Assembly (NCBI RefSeq): GCF_003131205.1 | Contig: NZ_QFFY01000003.1 | Coordinates: 372,001 to 436,000 of the forward strand | Direction of reading: 5' to 3' | DNA: 64,000 nucleotides | From: Occallatibacter savannae | Lineage (GTDB): Bacteria; Acidobacteriota; Terriglobia; Terriglobales; Acidobacteriaceae | Shown: piece after piece, positions 8,341 through 17,932 of the stretch | Layout of the letters: each line of letters opens with the position of its first letter | How positions within the stretch are numbered: position 1 is the stretch's first letter | The notes under the pieces: model-generated | The model's input: the letters and a program-made list of their open reading frames with translations, nothing else | What the model was told of the DNA's origin: nothing | Database searches by the model: none | Translations under genes and position numbers: made by a program

Positions 8341-9549
8341 TCAGTGCGTCAGAGGCTGAACGATCATTCGGATGGCGTATCCCCCGGCTGGGACCGAGTA
8401 GGGCGATCCAGGTGCCTCCACAGAGGTATCGGCTGTGATGGTGAAAACGTGTAACCTTCCATCGACCGAGACGGCATAAAGATGATTCGCGTTGTCCCAG
8501 AAAACGTCATCGATGAGGTCTGACGTAAGTAGACCGGTATATCGGGTAGGCGCAGCGTCTTCGTTCACATGTCGCACGATCAGGCCGTTGCTTCCAGCCA
8601 CAGCGATGAACTGGCCCGATGGCGACACTTTCAGGCTTTCCAACTCTCCGACCTGCGTTACCCAAGGCATGTTGTTGTACTTGCTGTTCGTCGTGAGGCT
8701 CCCATTGCTTTGCATCTCGTAGGTCGCGAGCATACTGCCCTGATTGAAGAGACTCGTTGAGGTCGAAGTGAGTTTGTAGACTCCAACGATCAGATCGTCC
8801 GTCGCGCTTGCCGAGGCAAGGCTGCGGCAGAAGAAGTAGCTACTGTCCTTGGTTGGAGGTTTGGGACCGCTCGCCGTTGTATAGGTGAGCAGTCCGCTCG
8901 TACTCCGTCTTAGAATGCCGAACGATTCCGCCCAGTAGGGAGTGGTGAGTCCACCCACGCAGCCCGCCCCATAGGCGAACTGGTTGTTGGAGCTGAAGGT
9001 GAGAGGAAAATTCCAAACCTTACGGGTGCCGCTGTCCCCGAGGTAGCTGAGTCCGCCCGTGCTCTTGTTAATGGCGAAAGATTTGTAGGAAGTAGAGTTG
9101 CAGGTCGTGCCGTGATAAGCGACGGTATAAAGCGTAGCGCCCGTATGGTCGAGCACCAACGGACTGGCTTGGAGATTCGGGCAGGTGGTCCCGGTGTTGA
9201 ACTTGGCGACATTGGTTGAGGTGGCAAACACCAGTGATCCATTCGCCTGGATGTGGTAGGAGTTGACGTGAACCCCATCGAAGCTTGTACCGAAGAGGTA
9301 GCTGCCGGTGACCGCCATACCGAACACGGAAATCGGGAAAGGAGAGCCAGGGATAGCCGTCAAGGTTCCATCCGGCGCTGCGTTGTATCCCAGAATCTGT
9401 GTGGGTTCTGCGACATAGACATGCGCGACCGGAGTAGCGGCGTTCGCAACGCCGATAAGACTCATCATCGCGAGGATAGCCGTAATGGTGAGGACGGCAC
9501 TACGGTGGCTGGTACCAGAAAACAAATTGTGTATTGGGGTGGCGAACAT
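8341..9549 (-). CDS. Secreted beta-propeller protein (lactonase-like)
   Basis: The product is 402 residues from the chosen ATG at 9549, which has AGGAGG seven bases upstream; an ATG 54 nt further out lacks one. A signal peptide (about 15-40, LTITAILAMMSLIGVANAA) precedes repeated blades with phrases such as GYNAAPDGTLTAIPGSPF, LYTVAYHG, VSPSGQFIAVAG and LYAVSVDGRLHVFTI. These are typical of seven-bladed lactonase/YVTN-like propellers. Two cysteine clusters may form disulfides. Enzyme activity is doubtful, because in this phylum such proteins are mostly of unknown, probably extracellular, role. It faces away from the FG-GAP gene at 9.8 kb. Confidence 0.75.
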   Translation of the reverse strand: MFATPIHNLFSGTSHRSAVLTITAILAMMSLIGVANAATPVAHVYVAEPTQILGYNAAPDGTLTAIPGSPFPISVFGMAVTGSYLFGTSFDGVHVNSYHIQANGSLVFATSTNVAKFNTGTTCPNLQASPLVLDHTGATLYTVAYHGTTCNSTSYKSFAINKSTGGLSYLGDSGTRKVWNFPLTFSSNNQFAYGAGCVGGLTTPYWAESFGILRRSTSGLLTYTTASGPKPPTKDSSYFFCRSLASASATDDLIVGVYKLTSTSTSLFNQGSMLATYEMQSNGSLTTNSKYNNMPWVTQVGELESLKVSPSGQFIAVAGSNGLIVRHVNEDAAPTRYTGLLTSDLIDDVFWDNANHLYAVSVDGRLHVFTITADTSVEAPGSPYSVPAGGYAIRMIVQPLTH

Positions 9550-9809
9550 TTGGCCTCCTGTCGGAAACGGGAGTTCCCGAGTCTGACCGGTCGCGGTCAA
9601 CACCTGAACAGATGCCCGGACTGGTTAAAGGTTTGTACGTTTAAGGCCATTTCAAGATATGGGCCGGAAGTCGGAAGACCCAAATACGACTCAGCCGAGC
9701 CTCGAATGCCTCCAGATGCTCGCCTAGGTCCCGGGCACCCCCGGTTCATCGAACAGCATCTTGGCAGGTGTGAGCTGAAAGCCGAATGTTTCCCCAGGAG
9801 TACAACAGC

Positions 9810-11264
9810 GTGAGAGTCGTCAGCCTAGCCACAGTCCTCATTACAACGGCCATCTCTGCCAGCGGACTAGCGCAAGCGCCTGTTTTCGGACACCGCACGT
9901 ACACGTCCACCTACGCCTACACTCATGCTGATCTCAACAACGATGGCCGGGAAGACTTGGTGTATCACACGCAAACCGGGTTTGCTGTCGCGCTGAGTAC
10001 AGCCGACGCGACATATGCAGCTCCCGTGAATTACAACGTGCCTGACAATGCGGGATCGGGCACCGTGGTGCTCGACATCAACAATGACGGCAAGCCTGAC
10101 GTGATTGCATTCAATTCATTCGCACCAGGATTTTATGAGTACCTGAACACAGGAAGCGGTGGACTTCATTTGCAGGCGACCTATCTGCTGGGAGACATCG
10201 AGGACATGGTGGTCGGCGACTTCAACCATGATGGCTTCCCCGACCTGGCCATCGCGACACCGGGCTACTTGCGCATTTGGTTCAACAATCATGCGAGTGG
10301 ATTCACATTGGGCCCTACTACCGTAGTCCCGGGATCGAACCAAATTAGCGTCGGCGACTTCGACGGCGATGGCAAGGCTGACATTGCGGCCACATCTACT
10401 GGCAACAGCTATCTCTATTTCGGGGACAATACCGGACACTTCCAGATCGTGAATGCAACCACAGCGCATCATCCCCAGGCATACCTGATGGACATCGATG
10501 GCGACGGTAAGAGTGACCTCGTCGGAGTCGGCGTGGCTTCAGGCGGCTACATGACTGACACGTTCTATCGGGCCGTTTGGGTTGTCTACGGTAATTCCTC
10601 ACGCAGCATCAGCGAGAACGAGATACCGACACATGGGTATACGGTTGCGTGGACCTGGGGCAGCATTCCCGACAAGAGTCCTAGCATTGACGTGGGAGAC
10701 TTCAACGGTGATGGTAAGCAGGACTTCGCCGTGGTCGAAGCACAGAACTCGGATGGAAGCGGAACCCGTACCCTGGCTGTTCTGACCGGTAACGGCAACC
10801 GAACCTGGAATAGCGAAATCAATGTTTATTCGAACAGCGAGTTGGACTTCGGTGTGGCGACTATCCGCGCCAATCGTGATTCGAAGCCCGATTTGATGGT
10901 TGACACCTTCGCAAATAATACGCAAACCGGACAGTTCTTCGTCAACGACACATCGGGCGGCTACTACGGAGGCTGTTCCTTGCCAAACGCCTCGACTGGG
11001 ATTCACGTATGCTCGGGGACCACATACGCCTCAACGTCGATCAAAATCAGCGCCAGTGCGGCTGGACAGTCAACAATGCGCAAGCTTGAGGTTTGGGTGG
11101 ATGGTGCGAAGAAATATGAGCAGCTCGCGAAACATGATTTTTCTCACTATGCCTTCCTGGACACGACGCTAACGCTGTCAGCCGGAACGCATAACGTCAC
11201 CATCGTTGCTGCGGGATATGACAATCTGCTGTTGAAGAAGTCATACTCGATTGTTGTGCAATGA
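9810..11264 (+). CDS. Secreted FG-GAP/VCBS-repeat protein
   Basis: I start at GTG 9810, which has CAGGAG nine bases upstream and yields a clean signal peptide (VSLATVLITTAISASGLAQA). An ATG at 9786 is the alternative. The 484-residue product carries at least six calcium-binding FG-GAP motifs: DLNNDGREDLV, DINNDGKPDVI, DFNHDGFPDLA, DFDGDGKADIA, DIDGDGKSDLV and DFNGDGKQDFA. They are spread from about residue 35 to 320 and indicate an integrin-alpha-like propeller. The last 100 residues form a separate beta domain with two cysteines (GGCSLP, HVCSG), resembling the C-terminal module of the partial gene at the left edge. Likely an extracellular adhesion or binding protein. Confidence 0.85.
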   Translation: MRVVSLATVLITTAISASGLAQAPVFGHRTYTSTYAYTHADLNNDGREDLVYHTQTGFAVALSTADATYAAPVNYNVPDNAGSGTVVLDINNDGKPDVIAFNSFAPGFYEYLNTGSGGLHLQATYLLGDIEDMVVGDFNHDGFPDLAIATPGYLRIWFNNHASGFTLGPTTVVPGSNQISVGDFDGDGKADIAATSTGNSYLYFGDNTGHFQIVNATTAHHPQAYLMDIDGDGKSDLVGVGVASGGYMTDTFYRAVWVVYGNSSRSISENEIPTHGYTVAWTWGSIPDKSPSIDVGDFNGDGKQDFAVVEAQNSDGSGTRTLAVLTGNGNRTWNSEINVYSNSELDFGVATIRANRDSKPDLMVDTFANNTQTGQFFVNDTSGGYYGGCSLPNASTGIHVCSGTTYASTSIKISASAAGQSTMRKLEVWVDGAKKYEQLAKHDFSHYAFLDTTLTLSAGTHNVTIVAAGYDNLLLKKSYSIVVQ

Positions 11265-11409
11265 GCTGTCGCCCAGCCAGTGCGTTTCAGATAAGAGGGT
11301 GCGGGCACGCCCTGCCTCTGTCGGGCGGAGGGTTGGTTTCGGAGCCCATTTGATCGATCTGGGCGCTTTCGACAAGGCACAAATGAAGGCTGCGCTTTAA
11401 CATAGTGAC

Positions 11410-11637
11410 ATGGGAATTACTGAAATCATCACTGCACTAGATGCTGAAATCAAACACCTGCAAGAGGTCCGTAGCATCCTGGCTTCAACGGGTTCGACAA
11501 CGAAGCGGCATACTCCTGCAACGAAACCTGATTCCAAGCCTTCGATGCGGCGCAAACACACCTTGAGCGCAGAAGCTCGACAGAGGATTGGAGAAGCGCA
11601 GCGGAAGAGGTGGGCGAAACAGAAGAGGCAGCAGTAA
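11410..11637 (+). CDS. Small basic protein with AEARQRI-EAQRKRWAKQ motif
   Basis: This 75-residue protein has an N-terminal helix (ITALDAEIKHLQEVRSIL), a Pro/Thr/Lys-rich linker, and a strongly basic C-terminal helix (SAEARQRIGEAQRKRWAKQKRQQ). The C-terminal motif resembles small nucleic-acid-binding segments such as NUMOD3-type or AT-hook-like tails, but I cannot assign a function. A shorter paralogue carrying the same motif is at 35943-36089, so this is a small lineage-specific family. It stands alone, about 145 nt after the FG-GAP gene. Confidence 0.6.
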   Translation: MGITEIITALDAEIKHLQEVRSILASTGSTTKRHTPATKPDSKPSMRRKHTLSAEARQRIGEAQRKRWAKQKRQQ

Positions 11638-11877
11638 ACAAACGGATTGTCTGGGCTCGATAACGTCGATTCAGCAGTCCGCACTATCTACATTCCCCGT
11701 ACACATCCATAACCTTCGTCACTTGCCGATACAGATGTGTTGTTGCGGTACCAAACGGTGCAGGACCATATTGGAATTGGGTAGCCCACTCTGAGAGGGG
11801 AATACCTGCCGCGTTATCCTATTGCTCATGGCGGGTCTTCTCCTCTCATCCCCAAGCTACTCGTGAATGGGGCCCCA

Positions 11878-12102
11878 ATGAAGGACGGACCAAGTAGCTT
11901 CCCTTTACGCTTGCCAAAGTCCACTCGTATGCAGGCCATCAAACTGGCACATATAGAAGGGCTGTCTCTCAATCAATTCATTACGCTTGCCGTCTCAGAG
12001 AAGATCGTACGGCTGGAACGTCTTGTCGACATCACTTCACCAAAGCCAATGCTCTCGCCAGAGCTAGCTCATTCTGCTTCACACCTTGAAAATCGAAACT
12101 GA
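11878..12102 (+). CDS. Ribbon-helix-helix protein (HicB/Arc-like)
   Basis: The 74-residue product has a beta strand (FPLRLPKS) followed by two helices (TRMQAIKLAHIEGLSLNQFITLAVSEKIVRLE), the ribbon-helix-helix fold used by Arc, MetJ and HicB-type antitoxins to bind DNA as dimers. The start at ATG 11878 is chosen over GTG 11863; neither has a strong ribosome-binding site. A weak copy of the 16-bp promoter-proximal element lies at about 11795-11810. No toxin gene is adjacent. Its 3' end overlaps by 24 nt that of a paralogue on the other strand. Confidence 0.7.
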   Translation: MKDGPSSFPLRLPKSTRMQAIKLAHIEGLSLNQFITLAVSEKIVRLERLVDITSPKPMLSPELAHSASHLENRN

Positions 12103-12282
12103 TTGATTGGACGACCGAGAGCATTCTGATTGCGCGATCTTCTCCGAGACCGCGATGAGGATAAAGTCTTCCAGTGTCACTCCATCTCTGTGGGCCATCT
12201 CTGCGGCTCGTCGTCTCAGTCGTTCTGATAGATTAAGGCCAAATACTCCCTGGTCTCCGTTGATGCTGCCTTCCTGGTCCAT
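12079..12282 (-). CDS. Ribbon-helix-helix protein, convergent paralogue
   Basis: The 67-residue product has the same fold as its convergent neighbour: FGLNLSERLRRRAAEMAHRDGVTLEDFILIAVSEKIAQSE. The shared FI-L/I-AVSEKI block shows that the two are related. I start at the second ATG (12282), which has GGGGAGG six bases upstream; the ATG at 12288 directly abuts that site. No toxin or other partner lies upstream on this strand. It could be a stand-alone repressor or an orphan antitoxin. Confidence 0.7.
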   Translation of the reverse strand: MDQEGSINGDQGVFGLNLSERLRRRAAEMAHRDGVTLEDFILIAVSEKIAQSECSRSSNQSVSIFKV

Positions 12283-12640
12283 TTTCATCCTCCCCTATGA
12301 TGAATCCAAGTGCTTCGGGCAGTGTAGACGGGCAGCCTACCAAGATCGCTGGATGATCGGCAATCCATATTAGTCAACTGAGTACAAAAGGAATTGCGGA
12401 ACCTCGCATGTTGATCTGATCGACGTCAAGAGGGTCCCTTTACCGCAAGATGCAAGTACCTCGGACGACTTCCTGCGAATTGCAATCATTCAACACGATA
12501 TTCGAAGTCTTTGACTGTTCAGCGAAACGCATCCAACTACTTACACTCCCGGTTGCGAGAGTGGTCGCTCCCGAGCGGGAACCTCGGGAGCGGTAATGCT
12601 GGAGCCTCTGAGCAGACATTCACCTCGCGGATGGAGGCTC
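12283..12640. other. Gene-free stretch with one perfect hairpin
   Basis: I see no coding sequence between the ribbon-helix-helix gene and the regulator at 12.6 kb. The only structure is the hairpin at 12566-12592. Confidence 0.4.
12566..12592 (-). terminator. 10-bp hairpin downstream of the LuxR-type regulator
   Basis: Perfect arms CGCTCCCGAG and CTCGGGAGCG enclose CGGGAAC. The hairpin lies about 50 nt past the stop of the minus-strand regulator, but has no T-run, so terminator function is uncertain. Confidence 0.35.
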
Positions 12641-13417
12641 TCAGGCTCTGGCGATCCAATTTGTACTTGGGCCAGTGGCAGCAACCTGATCTATCTCTTG
12701 GCTGATCAACTTGTCGTGTAGGCAGAACAGCGCTAATTCGATTCGGTCGTTTACGCCGAGCTTGTCATAAATTTTGCGCAAATAGTTCTTGATGACCTGT
12801 TCAGAGGTTCCGATCTCGTAAGCAATCTCCTTATTGCGCATGCCTCGCGTGACACCACTGATGATTGCTTTCTCCCTGGGAGAGAGGTGCATCTGTGTGC
12901 GTGGGTCCACGAGTGCGGCTTCCAGTAGTCGATATGCTTCGAGCATCCAGTTCAATGCTTGGTTGTCGATCCAAGTTTCTCCTGCAGCGATGCGCCTCAC
13001 GCATCGAAGTAGTAGATCGGGAGATATAGATCGAGAGACAATACCGCGAATGCCACGGCGGAATAGTTCGACGGTTTGTCGCTCGTTTGCCGCCTCGCAC
13101 TGCACAATGAACTTGGCCTCTGGTGCGATCCGCAGGAGTTCCGCAACCACGCTTGCGCCTGTTATCAGAAGCTCACCTTCGACCAGGACAACGTCACAAG
13201 GATTGTGTTCAACCGCAATTCGGAGTTGATCTAGGCAGTTAACTTGCGCTACTAGCCGGACGTCCTTTTCAAGGGCGATGATCCTGCTGAGTCCCTCAGT
13301 GTAGATCGCCTGAGAGTCGGCGAGAATGACTCGGATCACAGTTGGCTTGTCAGAGCCTGAAAGAAGATTGAGCGCTTCCATGGTGCAAAGATAAGCCGGT
13401 GCAATCGACGGAGGCAT
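12641..13417 (-). CDS. LuxR-type regulator with degenerate receiver domain
   Basis: The 258-residue product has a receiver-like fold (about 27-145) and a clear LuxR helix-turn-helix (about 178-238, LSPREKAIISGVTRGMRNKEIAYEIGTSEQVIKNYLRKIYDKL). The phosphorylation site is gone: the expected Asp is Glu 80 (VVLVEGEL), and the conserved Lys region reads GIVSRS. The domain is therefore probably not phosphorylated and may be locked by the Glu or respond to another signal. The first ATG at 13417 has no ribosome-binding site; ATG 13381 is an alternative. No kinase is adjacent. Confidence 0.8.
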   Translation of the reverse strand: MPPSIAPAYLCTMEALNLLSGSDKPTVIRVILADSQAIYTEGLSRIIALEKDVRLVAQVNCLDQLRIAVEHNPCDVVLVEGELLITGASVVAELLRIAPEAKFIVQCEAANERQTVELFRRGIRGIVSRSISPDLLLRCVRRIAAGETWIDNQALNWMLEAYRLLEAALVDPRTQMHLSPREKAIISGVTRGMRNKEIAYEIGTSEQVIKNYLRKIYDKLGVNDRIELALFCLHDKLISQEIDQVAATGPSTNWIARA

Positions 13418-13664
13418 GCCACATAATATGCACCGCTGGTTACGTTTGCGTTAGAAGTCTCACCATGGAGAGTCAAAGGTTCAGGCACGGATTCGAGATC
13501 CATCGCAGACGCCTCAGACTCATTGCTGGAGCCTATCTGTTCTGCCAGCGTCCCTAGTAGACGGGGCCGCTAACTTCAGTAAGCGGTGCGCGGGTTACTG
13601 TCTGGCGATTGCGTCGTTGTTGCCTCCGGGCTATAAACAACCATCTGCTCCCAAGGTGAAGAAG

Positions 13665-13883
13665 ATGATGAAGGATCAGAAGTTTTCCCATCGGCACAAT
13701 TTGGACGGCACCGTTGATTCAATCTGCCATCAATGTTTCATCACAGTCGCGACAGTGCGCGGCGAATCTGATCTTGCGCGGAAAGAGCAGCTGCACTCCT
13801 GCAATTCGGGCATGATTGAGTGGTATCAAAGCCTGTCGATGCGTACGGTGGGCACACAACGAACTAATTGCAGTCTGGGGTGA
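13665..13883 (+). CDS. Small putative zinc-binding protein, DGTVDSIC family copy 1
   Basis: The 72-residue product contains FSHRHNLDGTVDSICHQCF, then ESDLARKEQLHSC. The CxxC pair and the later H-x-C could hold a zinc ion. ATG 13665 or 13668 is preceded by AAGGTG. A second full copy is at 33051-33272 and a broken third at 34787-34921, so this is a multi-copy small family. I know no function for it. Confidence 0.6.
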   Translation: MMKDQKFSHRHNLDGTVDSICHQCFITVATVRGESDLARKEQLHSCNSGMIEWYQSLSMRTVGTQRTNCSLG

Positions 13884-14524
13884 CCCATCGCCACCCTTGG
13901 AGCGACGCCCGTTTCTGGCCCGGCGATCCGTACTGCTCGCGAGTTCAACTTCCAGGGGGATACTGACGGGCAGTATTGGAGACTTGTTCATCCGCGCAGC
14001 CTGCCGCTACCGAAAGTTGATTTGCGAGGTTCCGAAGCCGGATGACTTCTCGCGACATGAAGACGGAACTGCTCGTGCAGCCATGCGACATTGGCGATTG
14101 GTGGGCGATTCAGATCAGAACGGCCGTACACCGGTCGGAGTTTTCCAACCATATTCGATCAACTGCTTGCAGGCTGAACACCTGATGTGACTGCCGGGTA
14201 ATTGAGTTCTGCGGGACATCTCTCGACTCGGATAGGCCTGGCTACTTCAGCTCCCAGAAGTTTTCCCTCGCTACTGATCGCCATGTCTCGACCTTGGTGC
14301 TATTACCTATGGCTATCAGTCCCCGTAGGTTGTATGTACCCAAAGAGCTGTTCACCACAAACTGTTCACTAGGCGAACCAGACCAACCGAGGTAGTTGGG
14401 GAACGCATTTCTCGGGCAAGAGATCGTCCGAGCTGATTCCCAGCTGCTGCGCCCCGCCCTCGGTCTTGGTCTGTGATATTGCGCGCCATCTTGAAGTAGT
14501 CCTGTTGAGGAAGAGGTCGGTTGT
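13884..14524. other. 640-nt stretch without a supported gene
   Basis: One frame is open across part of this stretch, but it has no family features or ribosome-binding site. The last part must contain the promoter of the Ig-repeat lipoprotein gene; I see no clear -35/-10 pair. Confidence 0.4.
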
Positions 14525-17494
14525 ATGAAAAAGATCGGTGCAATGATTTGCTCTGTTCTCGGGATTTGTCTTGTTCTGTCCGGTTGTGGCGGCGGCCACA
14601 AGAACTCGCAGAACAACACTAGTGGGAGTAGCAAGACTCTCGCATCAATCACCGTTTACGGAGCGAATGCGGTTCACTCCATCGCTGCGGGCGCAACACT
14701 CCAACTCACCGCCCAAGGCAACTACAGTGATGGAACGATCTCCGACATCACTTCACAGGTAACGTGGGCATCTTCGGATTCCGCGGTCGGCAGCCTCAGC
14801 GCCGCGGGAATGCTCACGAGCTATAAGTCGGGATCGGTAATTGCCAACGCCTCGCAGAACGGCGTCTCAGGAACCCTGGCGGTCACAGTCAGCGGCGCGG
14901 CACTCACTTCGATCTCCGTCTCGGGCGGATCTTCGCTCGCAGCAGGAGCCAGTGAGCAGCTTGCGGCTCAGGGCACCTACACTGATAGCACAACGCAAAC
15001 GCTCACCTCTCAGGTCGCGTGGCAGAGTTCAGATTCCACAGTCGCCACCATCAGTAGCGGCGGAGTGCTTCACTCCTTGAAAGCTGGGACGGTTACTGTA
15101 ACCGCCACGATGAATGCAGTCTCTGGATCGGCCGGCATCTCCGTCACCTCGGCTGTCCTCGCCTCCATAAGCGTATCCGCGCCGAGCCCGTCTGTGCCCT
15201 CAGGCGCGAGCGAGCAATTGACGGCAACGGGCGTTTACACGGATAACAGCTCGCAGCCGCTTACGACCCAGGTCTCATGGCAGAGCTCCGATCCTACGGT
15301 GGCGACAGTAAGCTCATCTGGAAGCCTCACAGGTCTCAAAACGGGAACCGTCACCGTGACTGCCACGTTGAACTCGCTGTCTGGCACAGCAGGTATTGCG
15401 GTAAGCGGCCCTTCGCTCACCTCCATCACAGTGAGCCCCCTGGTTTTCTCGATTGCATCAGGTCAGAGTAAACAGCTTTCCGCTCTGGGAACATACAGCG
15501 ACGGGACGTCGCAGGATGTGACCAGCCAAGCCACTTGGACCTCCACCACAGTTGCAGCCACGGTAGACTCGACAGGCCTGGTGACGGGGTCGTCGGCAGG
15601 TAGCTCTACGATCACTGCGATGATCGGCTCGAAAAGCGGATCCGCGGCCGTGACGGTCTCCGCGGCTTTGCTGCAGGCAATCAATGTGACTCCTTTGACG
15701 GCAAGTATCGCCACAGGTCAGACGCAGGCGTTTGCTGCCAGCGGTCTGTTCTCAGATGGCAGCCAGACCGACATCACGAGCTCTGTCAATTGGAGTTCGA
15801 ATTCGACCTCAATTTCGAGTGTTGATCCAACGGGCCTCGCCACAGGTCTCAGTGCAGGCGCTGCCACAATATCAGCGACCTCCGGCAACACGACTCCCGG
15901 AGCAGCAACTCTCACCGTGACAGCTGCGGTTCTGACTGAGATTGATATCGCCCCGGATGCTCAATACATTCCGGTCGGTGGGCAATACCAGCTGAGCCTC
16001 ACTGGCACTTACAGCGACGGTTCGACACAGGATATAACCGCAAATGCAACGTGGTCTTCATCTGATCCGACGCTTGCATCGGTCGATCCCGTTACGGGAA
16101 TTGTCACCGGCGTGGCCAGCAGCAACAACAACCCGGTCACGATCACGGCAACCGACGGCAGCATCTCGACCACGACTACCGTCTACATCACCGATGCCGT
16201 ACCGGTATCGGTTCAGCTCACACCGAAAACAGCCTCGATTGCAAACGGCACGACCCAGCAGTATGCGGTCAACGTGGTGTATAGCGACGGCAGCCTGCAG
16301 CCGGTTACGACGGGTCTATCTTGGCTCTCGTCTTCGCCGTCAGTCGCCGGAGTTAACTCCTCGGGCCTAGCATCCGCGCTTGCTTCCGGGCAGACCACTA
16401 TTTCAGTCTTCTACGACTCGATGTCGACAACAGCTTCTCTCACAGTTACACCCGCAGTTCTGACAAATATCGTGGTCACTCCGGTGACGACGGTAGTCGG
16501 AGTCAATGGAAACGTCCAATTTACGGCGACTGGGGTCTTCTCTGACAACAGTACGCAAGATCTGAGCTCGCAGGTAGTCTGGACGTCCTCTAACGGTGTT
16601 CTCGCTGTAATCAATGCGACTGGTCTCGTAAACGGTATTAGCCCGGGCACTGTCACAATCACGGCCACCTCAGGGGCGATCAGCGGCTCTGCAACTCTGA
16701 ACATCACGACGGCCACGCTGCAGTCGATCACCATATCACCAGACAGCCCGATCGTTCCGCCGCATTCCAGGACACAGTTAACTGCCATTGGGCACTTCAC
16801 AGACGGTTCGCAACAGGTGCTCTCTGGAGTGTCCTGGCGCAGCAGCTCTCCGCGGTATGCGATGGTTAACTCCAGCGGCGTACTTCGCTCGAAGAATGCC
16901 AAAAACAAGGCAGTCACGATCACCGCAAAGCTGAACGGAGTCACTGGAACGACCTCGGTAACCGTCACCTCAATGACGATTCAGTCGCTCGCGGTCCAGC
17001 CGGCGAATCCAACCATAGCGGCCGGGACCAAACTGCAGGTCTCGCTAATCGGGATCTTCAGCGATGGAATTACCCAGGTGAACCTGACCGCCTCGGCACG
17101 TTGGCAAACCTCCAACTATGCCGATGCCGTTATCGATCGGCTGGGAGTGGTCTCAGGCGTGGCTGCCGGAAGCGTGACTGTAACCGGAAGCATCAACGGC
17201 CAGGGCTCTGCAACGACAACCCTGACCGTCACGAATGCAACGGTGCAGAGCATTACCGTGACTCCGGCGAACCCGACGATCGCGCTGGGCTCTTCGCAGC
17301 AGTTTGCAGCCAGCGGGCTATTCAGCGACGGATCGACGCAGGACATCTCCAATGTGGTGACGTGGACCTCTTCCACACCGACAGTAGCAGTTGTGAATCA
17401 GAAGGGTGTCGCGGCTAGTGCAACCCACGGAACTACGAACATCATCGCAGCACTTACAGGCATCACGGGATCCACGCAGCTCACCGTCAACTGA
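14525..17494 (+). CDS. Lipoprotein with eleven bacterial Ig-like (Big_2) repeats
   Basis: The 989-residue product has a lipoprotein signal with lipobox LSGC (Cys 21) and a Gly/Asn/Ser-rich linker. About eleven repeats of 85-90 residues follow. Each opens like LxSIxVxP and has an xxxGxxxQLxAxGxYSDGSxQDIT segment, then VTWxSSxxxVAxVxxxGxxxGxxxGxxTITA. This is the Big_2/intimin-like Ig fold found in surface-anchored adhesins. There is no catalytic domain. The protein is probably displayed on the outer membrane surface. The repeats are diverged from one another, so the array is old. GAGGAAGAGG precedes the ATG. Confidence 0.9.
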   Translation: MKKIGAMICSVLGICLVLSGCGGGHKNSQNNTSGSSKTLASITVYGANAVHSIAAGATLQLTAQGNYSDGTISDITSQVTWASSDSAVGSLSAAGMLTSYKSGSVIANASQNGVSGTLAVTVSGAALTSISVSGGSSLAAGASEQLAAQGTYTDSTTQTLTSQVAWQSSDSTVATISSGGVLHSLKAGTVTVTATMNAVSGSAGISVTSAVLASISVSAPSPSVPSGASEQLTATGVYTDNSSQPLTTQVSWQSSDPTVATVSSSGSLTGLKTGTVTVTATLNSLSGTAGIAVSGPSLTSITVSPLVFSIASGQSKQLSALGTYSDGTSQDVTSQATWTSTTVAATVDSTGLVTGSSAGSSTITAMIGSKSGSAAVTVSAALLQAINVTPLTASIATGQTQAFAASGLFSDGSQTDITSSVNWSSNSTSISSVDPTGLATGLSAGAATISATSGNTTPGAATLTVTAAVLTEIDIAPDAQYIPVGGQYQLSLTGTYSDGSTQDITANATWSSSDPTLASVDPVTGIVTGVASSNNNPVTITATDGSISTTTTVYITDAVPVSVQLTPKTASIANGTTQQYAVNVVYSDGSLQPVTTGLSWLSSSPSVAGVNSSGLASALASGQTTISVFYDSMSTTASLTVTPAVLTNIVVTPVTTVVGVNGNVQFTATGVFSDNSTQDLSSQVVWTSSNGVLAVINATGLVNGISPGTVTITATSGAISGSATLNITTATLQSITISPDSPIVPPHSRTQLTAIGHFTDGSQQVLSGVSWRSSSPRYAMVNSSGVLRSKNAKNKAVTITAKLNGVTGTTSVTVTSMTIQSLAVQPANPTIAAGTKLQVSLIGIFSDGITQVNLTASARWQTSNYADAVIDRLGVVSGVAAGSVTVTGSINGQGSATTTLTVTNATVQSITVTPANPTIALGSSQQFAASGLFSDGSTQDISNVVTWTSSTPTVAVVNQKGVAASATHGTTNIIAALTGITGSTQLTVN

Positions 17495-17540
17495 TTTAGC
17501 GAGCTTCAACGCAACCCCAGATCGCGTTGTTGTTGAACGA

Positions 17541-17573
17541 GGGGCTTACTCTAGCCGAGTAGGCCCTTTCTTC
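17541..17573 (+). terminator. Hairpin terminator of the Ig-repeat lipoprotein gene
   Basis: Arms GGGCTTACTC and GAGTAGGCCC pair (one G-U) around TAGCC and are followed by TTTCTT, about 50 nt after the stop codon. Confidence 0.7.
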
Positions 17574-17650
17574 GGCTGTACTCTAGCGACAAGGGGTTTG
17601 CGGAGACAGTTGAACTCACGCAAGATAAGCAGCGAGCACCGATCTGGGAG

Positions 17651-17932
17651 ATGATCCTCGAGACCGGAATGAAAAGCATGACAGACGAGTATTCCATGTA
17701 TCATCCCGGGCGCCGCATCGCCTTTCTCAGAGGAAGAATCCGAGAGTTGGACACGATCAAGAAATTCCTCGAGAACAATCCCCCGAATATAGAAGCGGAT
17801 AGCAGGTCCAGGTCTACATGGGCCGGGAAACTCAATACGATTGTTGGGCAATTGCGCTTGTATTCTGCCGAGCTCTCACAATTTGAGAGGCGACTCGATT
17901 ATGAGATGGGCATCATCTCACCTCCTAAATAA
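17651..17932 (+). CDS. Hypothetical helical protein, 93 aa
   Basis: The product is mostly charged helix (RRIAFLRGRIRELDTIKKFL, then LNTIVGQLRLYSAELSQFERRLDYEM) and probably forms a coiled coil. I recognise no family. The ATG at 17651 directly abuts GGGAG, so an ATG at 17669 or 17678 may be the true start. It resembles in style the other tiny helical proteins between 27 and 37 kb. Confidence 0.4.
   Translation: MILETGMKSMTDEYSMYHPGRRIAFLRGRIRELDTIKKFLENNPPNIEADSRSRSTWAGKLNTIVGQLRLYSAELSQFERRLDYEMGIISPPK

Noticed and set aside
11878..12282. Toxin-antitoxin module
   Set aside because: Both proteins are antitoxin-like DNA binders; no toxin frame lies beside either of them.
13816..14190. 124-residue plus-strand gene after the CxxC protein
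   Set aside because: It starts inside the preceding gene in another frame, lacks a ribosome-binding site, and its sequence shows no family pattern.
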